59,207 nucleotides of DNA from an uncultured Haliea sp. (lineage in GTDB: Bacteria > Pseudomonadota > Gammaproteobacteria > Pseudomonadales > Halieaceae), in contig CAJXWP010000011.1 in the NCBI GenBank assembly GCA_913062625.1, forward strand, positions 1 to 59,207, in the 5' to 3' direction. Made by a program: the position numbers and the translations under genes. Under the pieces are notes generated by a model. The model searched no databases. It saw nothing but the letters and a program-made list of their open reading frames with translations, and was not told the origin of the DNA. Within the stretch, counting starts at the first letter, position 1; every line of letters starts with the position of its first letter. Shown here one piece after another: positions 1 to 9,654 of the stretch.

Positions 1-129
1 CTCAACAGGGTCTTTGGTGCTGCTGTCTTGTGCCACCTGTGCCAACACACTGCCCGATAGGGGCATTGAGAGCATTAATACTGCAGGAGCAAGTAGATGG
101 CGTTTGAGGGCTATTGTAGTGTGGGTCAT
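1..129 (-). CDS. N-terminus of an exported protein (possible TonB-dependent receptor), cut by the window edge
   Basis: On the minus strand an open frame begins at ATG 129 (an in-frame ATG at 138 is possible) and runs off the left edge after 43 codons. The start at 129 has a weak GAG ribosome site about 9 bases upstream. The visible part is a clear signal peptide: basic start, hydrophobic core and an SVLA/Q cleavage site near residue 30, followed by a polar QDSSTKDPVE stretch. Such a leader followed by a short acidic linker is common in TonB-dependent receptors, but the plug domain is not in the window, so the family is a guess. It is divergent from the hydrolase gene at 357. Confidence 0.55.
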   Translation of the reverse strand, partial: MTHTTIALKRHLLAPAVLMLSMPLSGSVLAQVAQDSSTKDPVE

Positions 130-356
130 CGGAAGCATCTCGTTAACTGTCAATTTCAATTTGCCCGAACCATACCAAGATAGCGATTAGTGTCAAGACG
201 GCACCGCGAGTGCTGCGGGGTGGGGTGCTCTCTTGTGCCGATTGGACTCAATACTAGACCCCGTCGTCTTTAATCACTTGTGAATTGCCCTTGTCATAGT
301 TTTACACGAGGTTGCTGCGCTAAACTAGTCGGCCTGATATTTAGGTGAGAGATACA

Positions 357-1211
357 ATGAAGGAGCTGGAATTTACGCTCTCCAATGGTATTCGGTTGGC
401 GGCACACGCCTATGGTAATCCTGAGGATCCCCCCGTATTACTTTCACACGGTGGCGGCCAGACTCGTCACTCCTGGGGCACCACGGCTGAAGCATTATCT
501 AGCAAAGGCTGGTATGCCGTTGCTTACGACCACCGGGGACACGGCGATTCCGCATGGTCTGAAGACGGCGATTACAATATTGATCGCTTTGCGGAAGACC
601 AACGCGAACTGGCGTCAAGGTTCAGGTCACCCCCCGCTCTGGTTGGCGCTTCGCTAGGCGGTATTGCGGCGATGGTGGCCGAAGGTGAAACTAGCGACAC
701 CGTGTTCCGGGCCATTGTGCTGGTCGATATCGTCCCGCGAATGAACCCCGAAGGTGCAATGAATATCGTACGTTTTATGGGGACGCATGTGGAAGAAGGA
801 TTTGCCGATCTCGAAGAGGCGGCCGACATCATTGCTCAATATACCGGTCGGCCGAGGCGAAAGGACGTTAGTGGCCTGCGCAAGAACCTTCGACTCGATG
901 AAGATGGTCGCTACCGCTGGCACTGGGACCCGAATTTTTTTAAAGAGCGCGCCACTCCTGAGAATTTTGCCAACGCCGATCGTCTGGTGGTGGCAACACG
1001 CAATATCGCTATACCAATGCTGCTGGTGCGAGGGCAAATGAGTGATCTTGTCACCCCGGAGCTGGCTGAAGAATTTCTGCAGTTGGTGCCTCATGCACAC
1101 TGCGTTGACGTCAAAGATGCCACGCACATGGTCGCGGGAGACCGCAATGATATATTCAGTCAGGCTGTTGAAGGTTTTCTTGCCGACCTTTCGAGCGACG
1201 TCGCCACTTAG
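357..1211 (+). CDS. alpha/beta hydrolase
   Basis: This is a 284-residue alpha/beta-hydrolase-fold protein of the epoxide hydrolase/lactonase/esterase type, without a signal peptide. HGGG at residues 31-34 forms the oxyanion-hole region. The nucleophile elbow GASLG places the catalytic Ser at 99, Asp230 (in MSDLVTPE) is the likely acid and His257 (in DATHMV) the base, so the triad is complete. I chose ATG 357 over GTG 345 because AGGTGAG sits 6-8 bases before it. It stands alone, divergent from the exported protein at the left edge. The substrate cannot be read from the sequence. Related proteins act on esters, lactones or C-C bonds in catabolic pathways. Confidence 0.85.
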   Translation: MKELEFTLSNGIRLAAHAYGNPEDPPVLLSHGGGQTRHSWGTTAEALSSKGWYAVAYDHRGHGDSAWSEDGDYNIDRFAEDQRELASRFRSPPALVGASLGGIAAMVAEGETSDTVFRAIVLVDIVPRMNPEGAMNIVRFMGTHVEEGFADLEEAADIIAQYTGRPRRKDVSGLRKNLRLDEDGRYRWHWDPNFFKERATPENFANADRLVVATRNIAIPMLLVRGQMSDLVTPELAEEFLQLVPHAHCVDVKDATHMVAGDRNDIFSQAVEGFLADLSSDVAT

Positions 1212-1550
1212 TTTGGATGACCCAGCCGCTGATGCGTTTCGCCAATCGCTGTGTGTTCAAAAAGGTCAAGGAATACACTGAAGCACAGGTCGCCAGTGCG
1301 GGTGCAGCGGGCTAGGGTTGTCTGTTGTCTGCAGCGATTGGCTTTGGTGGTTGGGCAGCCTAGTTTAGAAGAAGATCCAAAGAGGAGTTGTGATCTGAAA
1401 GCCTAACCACAGAGTGCTATACAGTGATTTGATGGTTTAGAGGAGCGCTGTATACGCCGAAAAATTGATACTCTGCCTCTATTCATTTTTGCAACAGGTT
1501 AAAAGTAGGCTACACTTGTCGCAGTAAAATACCTTAAACAGGATGAGAAT
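1212..1550. other. intergenic stretch
   Basis: No coding region is credible here. The only structure I can support is the promoter close to the right end, listed separately. I saw no strong terminator after the hydrolase. Confidence 0.5.
1489..1516 (+). promoter_or_regulatory. candidate sigma-70 promoter of the Gln/Glu-rich protein gene
   Basis: TTGCAA (1489-1494) and TACACT (1511-1516) are separated by 16 bases and lie 35 bases before the start codon at 1551. An AGGATGAG ribosome site (about 1540-1547) follows. The match is moderate and read by eye only. Confidence 0.4.
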
Positions 1551-1835
1551 ATGATCAAGCAAATTGCAGTAGCCGCAGCCATGGTAGCAGCACTGTCAGC
1601 GACACAGGTGAGTGCTCAGGGATACGGATCTTCTGAGCAGTCGGCAGAGGAAGTAAGCCGCAGCGAAGAGCGTGTCCAGCAGAACGTGAATGAAGCAGAA
1701 CAGCAAGCTCAGCAGTCTCAGCAGCAACGTGAAGAACAAGAGCGTCAGCTCGAGCTGCAGAGTGAAGCACAACAGGGTCAGCTCGAAGAAGATCAGCAGC
1801 AAACTGACGCGATTATGAGCGGCGATGACGACTAA
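1551..1835 (+). CDS. small secreted Gln/Glu-rich coiled-coil protein
   Basis: This 94-residue protein has a signal peptide of about 22 residues (hydrophobic AVAAAMVAAL core, VSA/QG cleavage). The mature part is almost entirely Q, E, S, R, A and L in a pattern that suggests one long amphipathic helix or coiled coil, ending in an acidic GDDD. It has no cysteine after the signal, no metal motif and no enzyme motif. Its own promoter and ribosome site suggest a monocistronic gene. I do not recognise a named family. A periplasmic structural or lipoprotein-like stress protein is possible, but no function can be assigned. Confidence 0.75.
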   Translation: MIKQIAVAAAMVAALSATQVSAQGYGSSEQSAEEVSRSEERVQQNVNEAEQQAQQSQQQREEQERQLELQSEAQQGQLEEDQQQTDAIMSGDDD

Positions 1836-1842
1836 ACCAATC

Positions 1843-1866
1843 AGCGCATGGACGTCCTCCTGCGCT
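1843..1866 (+). terminator. weak hairpin after the small secreted protein
   Basis: AGCGCA (1843-1848) can pair with TGCGCT (1861-1866) around a 12-base loop, 8 bases after the stop codon. No clean T run follows, so this is only a weak terminator candidate. Confidence 0.25.
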
Positions 1867-2076
1867 TGCTTAGTCTACACCTCTATTCAGTTTTAGATTT
1901 TCGGGGATTGTAAAATCCGTTAGCGTGATATGGCTAGCTTTTTGCTGCGCATTGCCGTTAAGCTGCAAAGCGGCGGGCAACAGTATTACTGCGGTTCTTC
2001 ATGCGACACCGATTCAAGTCAGATGCCGTTCTCTTTTCTGACGAGATTTACGGTCGGCCTGATGCAAGCTCAGACA

Positions 2077-3222
2077 CTATTGAGCGGCTTGAGGGATGGG
2101 TTTGACATCAGCCTTTGGGATATCTAAGGTCATCGTGGTGAAGGCAATTTCAGCGTCGTGACGATAAATGATCCGGCCTATATCCATCATGATTTTGTCC
2201 TGAATGGCTTGAAATTTTCTCCAGTTGGTCACTTTCGTAAAGGTATAGACTGAAAAGTTTAGAGAGGACCCTCCGAAAAACCCTTCTGTCGTTGAGCCCA
2301 TATCGGTACTGCCATTCACCACATTGACGAGGGTTGTACAACTTTGGTCAATGTCTGGGTGCTCACCGAGAAAGGCATAAATGTCTTTTTGAATAGCTTC
2401 AAATTTATCAAAATCGTCATACCTCAGGCCGATGTATTGCAATATTCTACGATTTAACATCCTTGAGGCATTGACGACTGCTTGTGTAATTAAGATATTA
2501 TTCGGCGTAAAGATCAATCGTGCATCAAACGTCCTAATATGGGTCAGACGCCAACTAATTTGCTCAACTGTGCCTTCAATCTGACCGTCTATAGTGTAAA
2601 TCCAATCGCCAACCGCATAAGGGCTGTCCAAATAAATAATGAGGCCACCAAAAACGCTCGAAATAGTATCCTTAAAGACCAACGCGACAATTGCCAATCC
2701 CCCACCTAAGTAGGCGACACCCTGCGAAACTTTAAGTCCAAGAATTGAAGCAATCATAAAGACCATAATGGCAAGCGTCAGCACTTGCCCAAGTTTATGT
2801 ATTTGCTCAACTTTGGCAAAGTTGTCATATCCGCCGTCTGTTCGCGTTGTTTTGGTAATCGAATAGGCTTTCAATCGCGAGAGAAACGTATTCATTAGCA
2901 TAAAGAAACAAAACGCCAAGCCAATATTAACCCCGGGTGTTACAACCTGATCGAAAAAACTGGTGAACTTAAACCACGTCAAAACATGCATGGCTATGAA
3001 GTAAAGACCAATAACAATGGTTGCCAGCTGTAATGGCTTGTCAAACGACGCATAAAACAAAGTCTTAATCGTTTGTGAGGGAAGTGTTGCTTTTTTATAG
3101 CGTTGAAAAAAAAAGCGAACTGAGAGGTACACCGCTATGGTCACGAAAAAAATTATCGCGACAATGAGTAGCTGTGATAGTGAAATATCATAGGCCTTAA
3201 AAAAATCGAATAGCTTGTCCAT
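2077..3222 (-). CDS. MscS-family mechanosensitive ion channel
   Basis: This 381-residue inner-membrane protein has about four or five hydrophobic segments in its first 190 residues, including a Gly/Ala-rich pore helix (GVAYLGGGLAIVALVF). The MscS beta domain follows, with YAVGDWIYTIDGQIEGTVEQI and the TPNN-ILI motif, then a cytosolic alpha/beta tail. MscS channels open on membrane tension and release solutes during hypo-osmotic shock. It is larger than E. coli MscS (286 residues), in the range of YbdG/YnaI-type members. It converges on the small secreted protein gene. The start at 3222 lacks a strong ribosome site but gives a normal first membrane helix. Confidence 0.9.
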   Translation of the reverse strand: MDKLFDFFKAYDISLSQLLIVAIIFFVTIAVYLSVRFFFQRYKKATLPSQTIKTLFYASFDKPLQLATIVIGLYFIAMHVLTWFKFTSFFDQVVTPGVNIGLAFCFFMLMNTFLSRLKAYSITKTTRTDGGYDNFAKVEQIHKLGQVLTLAIMVFMIASILGLKVSQGVAYLGGGLAIVALVFKDTISSVFGGLIIYLDSPYAVGDWIYTIDGQIEGTVEQISWRLTHIRTFDARLIFTPNNILITQAVVNASRMLNRRILQYIGLRYDDFDKFEAIQKDIYAFLGEHPDIDQSCTTLVNVVNGSTDMGSTTEGFFGGSSLNFSVYTFTKVTNWRKFQAIQDKIMMDIGRIIYRHDAEIAFTTMTLDIPKADVKPIPQAAQ

Positions 3223-3390
3223 AATTCAGTAGCTTGCCTCGATAGAATATTCTTAGGGTTTTATACGTTTCAGCTGTAATAAATGCAACTCAAACCTAAA
3301 CGGCTCACGACGACATAGATAGCCCAGAGCCACAATTTTCGGATGTGCATGCGGCGGTTAGTAATCGTGTCGATTGGGGTAGGCGTCCCA

Positions 3391-5070
3391 TCACACTTCT
3401 AAGTATTTGTCGGTGACAGCGCCTTCACTGGCGGAGCTGACGAGTTTGGCATACTTGGCCAGTGTGCCGCGGGTTGCATAGGGCGCAGGTGCGGTCCATG
3501 CCGCGCGGCGAGTTGCCAACTCGGTATCGTCAACATGCAGGGTAATCTCGGCACTCTCTGCGTCAACTGTTATTTTGTCGCCGTCTTGCACCAGTGCAAT
3601 AGGGCCGCCTAGATGAGCCTCTGGCGTGACATGGCCGATCACAAACCCTCTTGACCCCCCGGAAAATCGTCCATCAGTGAGCAGCGCCACCTCCTGAGAA
3701 AGACCGCGGCCATTGATGGCACTGGTGGGGCTCAGCATTTCACGCATGCCTGGCCCGCCCTTGGGGCCTTCGTAACGAACGATCACCACGTCACCCGCCA
3801 CGATATGGCCAGCCATAATCGCGGCCATTGCCGCCTCCTCACCCTGAAAACAGCGCGCAGTCCCGGTGAAGATTAGGCCTTCATGCCCGGTGATTTTAGC
3901 GACCGCCCCTTCTGGTGCCAGATTACCGCGCAGTATGACTAGGTGGCTGTCTTTTTTAATGGGATCTGACAGGGGGCGAATAATTTTTTGGTCGGCGGGA
4001 TAATCCTGAACCAGCGCGAGGTTATCCGCCAGCGTTTTACCGGTCACAGTCATGCAGTCACCGTGTAATAGACCCTCTTGAAGTAACATTTTCATCAGCG
4101 GCAGAATGCCCCCTATCGCAATCAATTCACTCATTGCGTACTGTCCGGCAGGGCGCATATCAGCCAGTACGGGAACACGTTTACCGACGCGACTAAAGTC
4201 GTCCAGAGACAGAGGAATATTGGCAGCGTGGGCGATGGCAATGAGATGCAGTACCGCGTTGGTAGACCCCTCGAGTGCGATGGTGATAGTGATGGCATTT
4301 TCAAAGGCCTCGCGGCTCAGCATGTCACTGGGTTTGAGTCCCAGCTTGATGAGATTTCGAACCGCGGCCCCGGCGTTGTAGCTGTCCTGTTTTTTATCTT
4401 CACTGATGGCGTTTTGAGCCGAACTGCCCGGCAGCGATAGACCGAGTGCTTCCATCGCAGACGCCATTGTGTTGGCGGTATACATCCCACCACAAGAGCC
4501 AGGCCCGGGGATGGCAGTGGTTTCAATTTCAGCCAGTTCAACGTCCGATACCCTGCCAGCGGCGTGTCCGCCTACGGCTTCGAATACAGAGACGATATCA
4601 CGTCGCTCGGCACCCGGTAGAATCGTGCCGCCATACACAAAGACACTGGGGCGATCCATGCGTGCCATAGCAATTCCGCACGCAGGCATATTCTTATCGC
4701 AGCCACCGATGGTCACAAACCCGTCAAAGCCTTGAGCGCCAACCACGGTTTCGATTGAGTCTGCAATAACCTCACGCGATACCAATGAATAGCGCATGCC
4801 TGGAGTACCCATAGAAATGCCATCTGACACAGTAATGGTGTTAAACAATACCGATTTTGCACCCGCCTCATCCGCCCCTGCAGCCGCGGCGTCAGCCAGT
4901 TTGTTGATGTGCATATTACACGGGGTCACCATGCTCCAAGTGGAGGCGATGCCGATCTGCGGCTTATTGAAGTCCTCACGTTTGAATCCAGTTGGGTAAA
5001 GCATCGCTCGACTCGGTGCCTGCTCGACGCCGTCGACGATGATAGAACTGTAGGGGCGTTCGTTGGTCAT
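3391..5070 (-). CDS. ilvD: dihydroxy-acid dehydratase
   Basis: IlvD converts 2,3-dihydroxy-isovalerate and 2,3-dihydroxy-3-methylvalerate into the 2-keto acids of the valine/leucine and isoleucine pathways. At 559 residues it belongs to the shorter IlvD group (E. coli is 616). Iron-sulfur and active-site landmarks are visible: Cys51 (TPCNMH), Cys124-Lys125 ([11 protein letters not shown]) and Cys193 ([14 protein letters not shown]), with PGSSAQNA following. The start has AAGGAAT about 6 bases upstream. It appears monocistronic, with no other ilv gene nearby. Assignment is secure. The cluster type ([2Fe-2S] or [4Fe-4S]) cannot be told by eye. Confidence 0.97.
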   Translation of the reverse strand: MTNERPYSSIIVDGVEQAPSRAMLYPTGFKREDFNKPQIGIASTWSMVTPCNMHINKLADAAAAGADEAGAKSVLFNTITVSDGISMGTPGMRYSLVSREVIADSIETVVGAQGFDGFVTIGGCDKNMPACGIAMARMDRPSVFVYGGTILPGAERRDIVSVFEAVGGHAAGRVSDVELAEIETTAIPGPGSCGGMYTANTMASAMEALGLSLPGSSAQNAISEDKKQDSYNAGAAVRNLIKLGLKPSDMLSREAFENAITITIALEGSTNAVLHLIAIAHAANIPLSLDDFSRVGKRVPVLADMRPAGQYAMSELIAIGGILPLMKMLLQEGLLHGDCMTVTGKTLADNLALVQDYPADQKIIRPLSDPIKKDSHLVILRGNLAPEGAVAKITGHEGLIFTGTARCFQGEEAAMAAIMAGHIVAGDVVIVRYEGPKGGPGMREMLSPTSAINGRGLSQEVALLTDGRFSGGSRGFVIGHVTPEAHLGGPIALVQDGDKITVDAESAEITLHVDDTELATRRAAWTAPAPYATRGTLAKYAKLVSSASEGAVTDKYLEV

Positions 5071-5236
5071 GGATATTCCTTACTTGTTATGAGGTTTCTT
5101 TTGGGGTGCAGAATAAAACGCTGGGGCCTTGGGAGTCAAATTGCGGACCACTCCTGCTGCGATGTCCTAGGCCTCGCCAGCAATGCTAATGTCAGGATTT
5201 TTTAAATTAGCCTGTGCGGCGCATTCGTAAAGCTGT

Positions 5237-7204
5237 TTAGCCTGGCTCGGTACCTAAATCAACGGGGAAGGGCATTGGGCAATCCATCACCGCGGCCACG
5301 CTGACGATAATGTCTCGTTCCGTTGGATTTAGTGTGCCATCGCTGCTGGCGACCAGGGTCATGGCTTTTAATAAGCGTGGCTTCTGCAGGGGGTAACAGT
5401 CTGCTAATTCATGCACCGCTCGGCCGAAGGCCTCAACGCTGGCGTGTTCCCGCGTCACAATGGTCATATCGGTGAAACCGAGGGTATTGGCTCCCAGGCA
5501 GAATAGCGCCTGTGATTCCCCGTCGCCTTCATAGGCCAACACTGACAATACTGTCCGTATCGGGCCTGCTACCGTTTGCAGCTTGCGATAGCGCGCTCGG
5601 CTGGGTTTAACGCGGATGAATTCCGGCTCCAGATAGTGCCGCACTAATTGAAATAAGCACCATTCGTGTAGCTCTATTTGATCATCGGCTTGGATCAGCT
5701 TGACTAGTGTGTCCTTAAATGTCTGATATTGTTCGGCGGACATAGACTTCAGTGCAGGCAGGCACATCTCCAGTAGAGGCAGTCGATGTGAGGCATCCAG
5801 TGCACGGACGCCAGGGTGGAGTGTGGCGACAAGGGTGTCCAGACCGCTTATGTCTGCAGCTGTGATAATGTTTAATTGGACCTGTTGCAGCGGTTTCTGT
5901 TCGCCTATCAGCAGAGAATAGACCAACGCATGTGCACCTAAAGGCTCGTGACTGTGGCGTATAAAGACTAGCGGGATTGCCTGCTTGTTGGCAGTGTCCT
6001 GATCCAGCTGGTCGGGGCCAGCTTCAAAGTCCGCATCCTCTAGCAGATCTTTAGGTCTGGATTCGTCAGCAAGCACTCCGACCATAGCGGCTGCAACGAG
6101 GGCTGATCGCCCGACGCCCGCCTCTGCTGATGCCGACCCAGAAGTGTGCTGCGCGTAGCGCACTGCTTCGCGCTCGATGTACCGGCCGTCCCATTGCGGA
6201 TCTACCCGCTCAATGCGTTTATGCAGTGGTGGATGGGTGGCAAAGGCCTGCCACAAACGGTGCTCGATCTGCCCGAAAAAAATATGTGACATCTCGGTAG
6301 CGCGAGCGGCGTGAACTAGGGTACCGGGTATGTAGCCGCCGATCACCTTTAGGGCATCGCCTATACCATCAGAACTGCGGGTAAATTGTACGGCGCTGGC
6401 ATCCGCCAGATATTCTTTTTGTCTGGAAATGGCAGCCTTGATAAAACCCGCTGCAATGCCGCCCAGCCAACCCAATAGCCATAGTGCCAGCCCGATGAAG
6501 GTTAAGCCTCCACTGAGTTTGCCGCTGCGAGCACTTGCCCCCGTGCGCACCCGGCTGCTGCGCAGCAGAACATAGCCTACGTCGCCGATAAAGGTGATGC
6601 CCTTTAAGAGTGCGGCGAGGCGAATATTGAGGCGCATATCGCCGTTGAGGATGTGACTGAATTCGTGGGCGATCACGCCCTGTAATTCATGGCGTTTAAG
6701 ATGCTCGATGGTCCCCCGGGTGACCGCCACTACAGCGTCGGCGGGGCTTATACCAGCGGCGAAGGCATTGATACCCCGTTCGCCGTTCAACACATACAAC
6801 GGCGGCACAGGCATATTCGCTGCCAGCGCTATCTCTTCAACGACATTGAGACAGCGACACTCGGCGGCATCCCGAGACTGCGGCAGGATCCGCGTGCCAC
6901 CCATACTTTCGGCAACAGCCTTGCCACCGGTGGATAATGCTATCCACTTGACCAGGACAACCAGTGCGACGGTGGTGGTTATTAGCAAGCCAATATTCCC
7001 GAAACGTGCCCAGCTGAAATAGGACAAAAAGTCGGTCATTGCTTTTGGGTTGCCACTGTAAACATTGTAGTCTTGGCCGAAAAACAGGAATGCCGCGACG
7101 GCGAAATTGGTAAGAATGACCAGCAGTAGGACCGCAAGCAAAAAAAATAGCGTTAACAGGCGCGTATTGCGCCGGGCGAGATCCTGTTGCGCAAAAAAAT
7201 CCAT
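5237..7204 (-). CDS. M48 family membrane metallopeptidase with C-terminal extension
   Basis: This 655-residue protein has two N-terminal membrane helices (about 17-42 and 66-90) and an M48 (HtpX/Ste24-like) zinc protease domain with HEFSH at 180-184. Two more hydrophobic segments follow (about 235-258) and the third ligand Glu264 lies in KEYLADASAVQF. The remaining roughly 350 residues are a soluble region seen in large M48 proteins paired with LemA. Its end contains a TerB-like helical pattern (LVASSDGTLNPTERDIIVSVAAVM), which is an inference. It sits 20 bases downstream of lemA on the same strand. HtpX-like enzymes degrade damaged membrane proteins; the substrates of this subgroup are not established. 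Confidence 0.92.
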   Translation of the reverse strand: MDFFAQQDLARRNTRLLTLFFLLAVLLLVILTNFAVAAFLFFGQDYNVYSGNPKAMTDFLSYFSWARFGNIGLLITTTVALVVLVKWIALSTGGKAVAESMGGTRILPQSRDAAECRCLNVVEEIALAANMPVPPLYVLNGERGINAFAAGISPADAVVAVTRGTIEHLKRHELQGVIAHEFSHILNGDMRLNIRLAALLKGITFIGDVGYVLLRSSRVRTGASARSGKLSGGLTFIGLALWLLGWLGGIAAGFIKAAISRQKEYLADASAVQFTRSSDGIGDALKVIGGYIPGTLVHAARATEMSHIFFGQIEHRLWQAFATHPPLHKRIERVDPQWDGRYIEREAVRYAQHTSGSASAEAGVGRSALVAAAMVGVLADESRPKDLLEDADFEAGPDQLDQDTANKQAIPLVFIRHSHEPLGAHALVYSLLIGEQKPLQQVQLNIITAADISGLDTLVATLHPGVRALDASHRLPLLEMCLPALKSMSAEQYQTFKDTLVKLIQADDQIELHEWCLFQLVRHYLEPEFIRVKPSRARYRKLQTVAGPIRTVLSVLAYEGDGESQALFCLGANTLGFTDMTIVTREHASVEAFGRAVHELADCYPLQKPRLLKAMTLVASSDGTLNPTERDIIVSVAAVMDCPMPFPVDLGTEPG

Positions 7205-7224
7205 GAGACCTGCTGATCAGTGCG

Positions 7225-7821
7225 TTAAAACGTGACTTGAGGTGCGGCCTGTATTTGAGCAGAGTCGTCGAATGTCAGCAGCGAGGCATCCTCCGGGTGG
7301 CCGAATTTTCGTGCCAGCAATACGGGAGGGAAGCTTTGCCGATAGCTATTGTAAGCCATGACGGCATCATTAAAGCCCTGTCGCGCAAAGGCGACACGAT
7401 TTTCTGTGGTGATGAGTTCCTCAGAAACCTGCATCATGTTTTCGTTGGCTTTTAGATCTGGATAGGCTTCCATGGTGACATTGAGCTTGCCTAGGGCACC
7501 ACTCAGTGTGCCTTCAGCAGAGGCCAATTTGCCCAATTCAACTTTGCTCAGATTGCCATTGCTCATCGCCTTCAAAATCGTCGCCGCATCGTTGCGGGCA
7601 TTGATTACGGCCTCTAGTGTCTCGCGCTCGTGTGCCATATAGCCTTTAGCCGTCTCCACCAGATTGGGTATCAGGTCATAACGCCGTTTGAGCTGCACCT
7701 CAATTTGGGCAAAGGCGTTGAGATACCGATTTTTCAGTGTCACCAAGGTGTTGTAGATGGCGATGGAGTAGATCACTAGGCACAGTAATAGTAGCCAGAA
7801 GACGATGGTCGATAGGTCCAT
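7225..7821 (-). CDS. LemA family protein
   Basis: This 198-residue LemA-type protein has one N-terminal membrane helix (residues 5-25) followed by a helical bundle. Hallmarks are LKNRYLNAFAQIEVQLKRRYDLIPNLVETAKGYMAHE and the later NRVAFARQGFNDAVMAYN segment, each of which is diagnostic. LemA proteins are found across bacteria, often next to an M48 protease as here, and their role is unclear. The gene lies between the DUF1080 protein (57 bases upstream) and the M48 protease (20 bases downstream), all minus strand, so the three may be co-transcribed. Confidence 0.93.
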   Translation of the reverse strand: MDLSTIVFWLLLLCLVIYSIAIYNTLVTLKNRYLNAFAQIEVQLKRRYDLIPNLVETAKGYMAHERETLEAVINARNDAATILKAMSNGNLSKVELGKLASAEGTLSGALGKLNVTMEAYPDLKANENMMQVSEELITTENRVAFARQGFNDAVMAYNSYRQSFPPVLLARKFGHPEDASLLTFDDSAQIQAAPQVTF

Positions 7822-7878
7822 ATAGCATTTCCCAGTTAATAGGTCGTTAATTACGATCTCAGGTTTCGAGGTGCTGTT

Positions 7879-9459
7879 TTACAAATCACGCACACGAATA
7901 TTACGATACCACACAGGATCGCCATGATCCTGCAGCACGAGGTAGCCCTCCTCGAATTTACCATAGTCGGGCATGTCCGCGAATTTGCTGGCCGCAGCCA
8001 ACGCGTTCCATTCATCGCTACCGCGCTCAATACTGACAACCTTAACCCCGTTTAGCCAGTGCTCGATGTGATTGTCCTTTACTCGAAGTAGCACATCATT
8101 CCATTCTCCCGGCGCTCGCACGGTCTCAGGATCCGCGGCGACCATACCATACAGGCTGCCCGCTCTGTGGGTTTTGATCTGTCCATCGCGATGGCCTTCG
8201 TTGTCCAGTACTTGCATTTCAATGCCGGTGCGCCAAGAGATATTTTCCGTTTCATCTTTCACGAGATAGAAAATACCGCTGTTACCCCCAGGGGAAATCT
8301 TCCATTGCAAACTGAGCTCGAAATTTTGAAATGTCTCACGGTAATAAACGAGGTCGCCGCCAGGGCCGCCGAAGACGGCGCTTTTGATCATATCCCACAT
8401 GGGGAACGGGCCACTCTGCACCAGAGCGAGTATGCCATCGTGCGCTTCCCATTTGCGCACAGCATTGGTATCGCCCCCATAGTTGCGCCACCCCGCGAGT
8501 GTTTCGCCATCAAAGATATCTCGCCATCCGTCTTCGGATGTTGCGCTTACCGGTGCGGCGGAGACTCTTTGAGGAATTGCATTGAGTGTGTACCACGCTT
8601 CCGCGGTCCAAAGTGACTTGCTAGTGTCGGAGCGAAGTCGATCGTCGAGTCGTAGGTAGATAACGTATCCCGCCTTCAGACTAGGAATCTTCAAGCGCAG
8701 ACTGCGCCGATCAGTGGCGACTTCTAGGGCGGAAACAGTCAGCACGGTTTCATCGTACTTAGGGTCGCCATACTCTTTGTCGGGGCGATAGAACCACCGC
8801 TTTATGAGTATATCCGGGGGCAATACGTTCTGATCGGCTGCCAGCGGTTGCGTCAGCTCGATAAGAAAGCCATATTCGTGACCGGGATATTTGACGGTCG
8901 CGGGTATAGCCTCTCCCTCGACTTCGATAAACCATTTAGCACCCTCAGTGTCGCGAAGGTACCACGCGCCTTGGCTGATGGGTTGCGGTCCATGCTTGTA
9001 ATCGTAGGCTGCACCCTCGAACAGTACATCACCCTCCCAAGCCTGATAGAGCGATTGTGTTTGTGTGTCATACGCCGCCCATAGCCTAGGCGCGAGAGCA
9101 AACTGCAGCATTCGAGGACGACCATCAAGATCGCCGCGGATTACCCAGGGTGCATGGCCACGCCCTGCGATGTGTGTCCTGCCAAAAGACGGGTCAGGGT
9201 CGGAAGCGGAATCCACTTCGTAAACCTTGCTTGGGATAACCTCGACGATCGCACTTGCCCCATCGCGCTGCCCAAGGTCGACTAGAAAACGAAGGTCAGA
9301 TTTGGACATTTTGTCCTGCTGTAGGGCGACCCCGATCAGGACTGCCAGCAGCAGCATGAGGAGGATGGGAAATAGCGTCAGCGTGATGAGTGTTTTTTTC
9401 GTGTTTTTCTCTCCCCCAAAGCGCAGTACCAGTTTCCGAGTACTCCGCGAGAACCCCAT
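7879..9459 (-). CDS. membrane-anchored DUF1080 (LamG-like) protein
   Basis: This is about 526 residues from ATG 9459. An upstream in-frame ATG at 9522 would add 21 residues. I prefer 9459 because a basic stretch then precedes one membrane helix (about 24-46), the usual signal-anchor layout, and CGGG lies just upstream. The middle (about 60-290) is a beta-rich region I do not recognise. Residues from about 310 to the end match DUF1080 (3-keto-disaccharide hydrolase-like jelly roll), with FDGETLAGWRNYGG, GNSGIFYLVKDE, EMQVLDNEGH, GEWNDVLLRVKDNHIEHWLNG and LQDHGDPVWYRNIRVRDL. The family binds or cleaves sugars. Its position before lemA may be coincidental or may mean a shared envelope role. Confidence 0.82.
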   Translation of the reverse strand: MGFSRSTRKLVLRFGGEKNTKKTLITLTLFPILLMLLLAVLIGVALQQDKMSKSDLRFLVDLGQRDGASAIVEVIPSKVYEVDSASDPDPSFGRTHIAGRGHAPWVIRGDLDGRPRMLQFALAPRLWAAYDTQTQSLYQAWEGDVLFEGAAYDYKHGPQPISQGAWYLRDTEGAKWFIEVEGEAIPATVKYPGHEYGFLIELTQPLAADQNVLPPDILIKRWFYRPDKEYGDPKYDETVLTVSALEVATDRRSLRLKIPSLKAGYVIYLRLDDRLRSDTSKSLWTAEAWYTLNAIPQRVSAAPVSATSEDGWRDIFDGETLAGWRNYGGDTNAVRKWEAHDGILALVQSGPFPMWDMIKSAVFGGPGGDLVYYRETFQNFELSLQWKISPGGNSGIFYLVKDETENISWRTGIEMQVLDNEGHRDGQIKTHRAGSLYGMVAADPETVRAPGEWNDVLLRVKDNHIEHWLNGVKVVSIERGSDEWNALAAASKFADMPDYGKFEEGYLVLQDHGDPVWYRNIRVRDL

Positions 9460-9654
9460 GTTATACCCGTAATCATGCGGTGCAAGCGGCCTCATTAATA
9501 GTGGGGCGATTCTGTCGCCCATTTACACGCGATTGGCGAATTATTTGGTCTGCTGAAAGGAAAAGTGGGCTTCTCACGTGCCTTGCGCTCGTCCATCTGG
9601 TATACATTATGGAGAAGATGTGACACCACGCTATTGATTATAAGGATTACCCGT

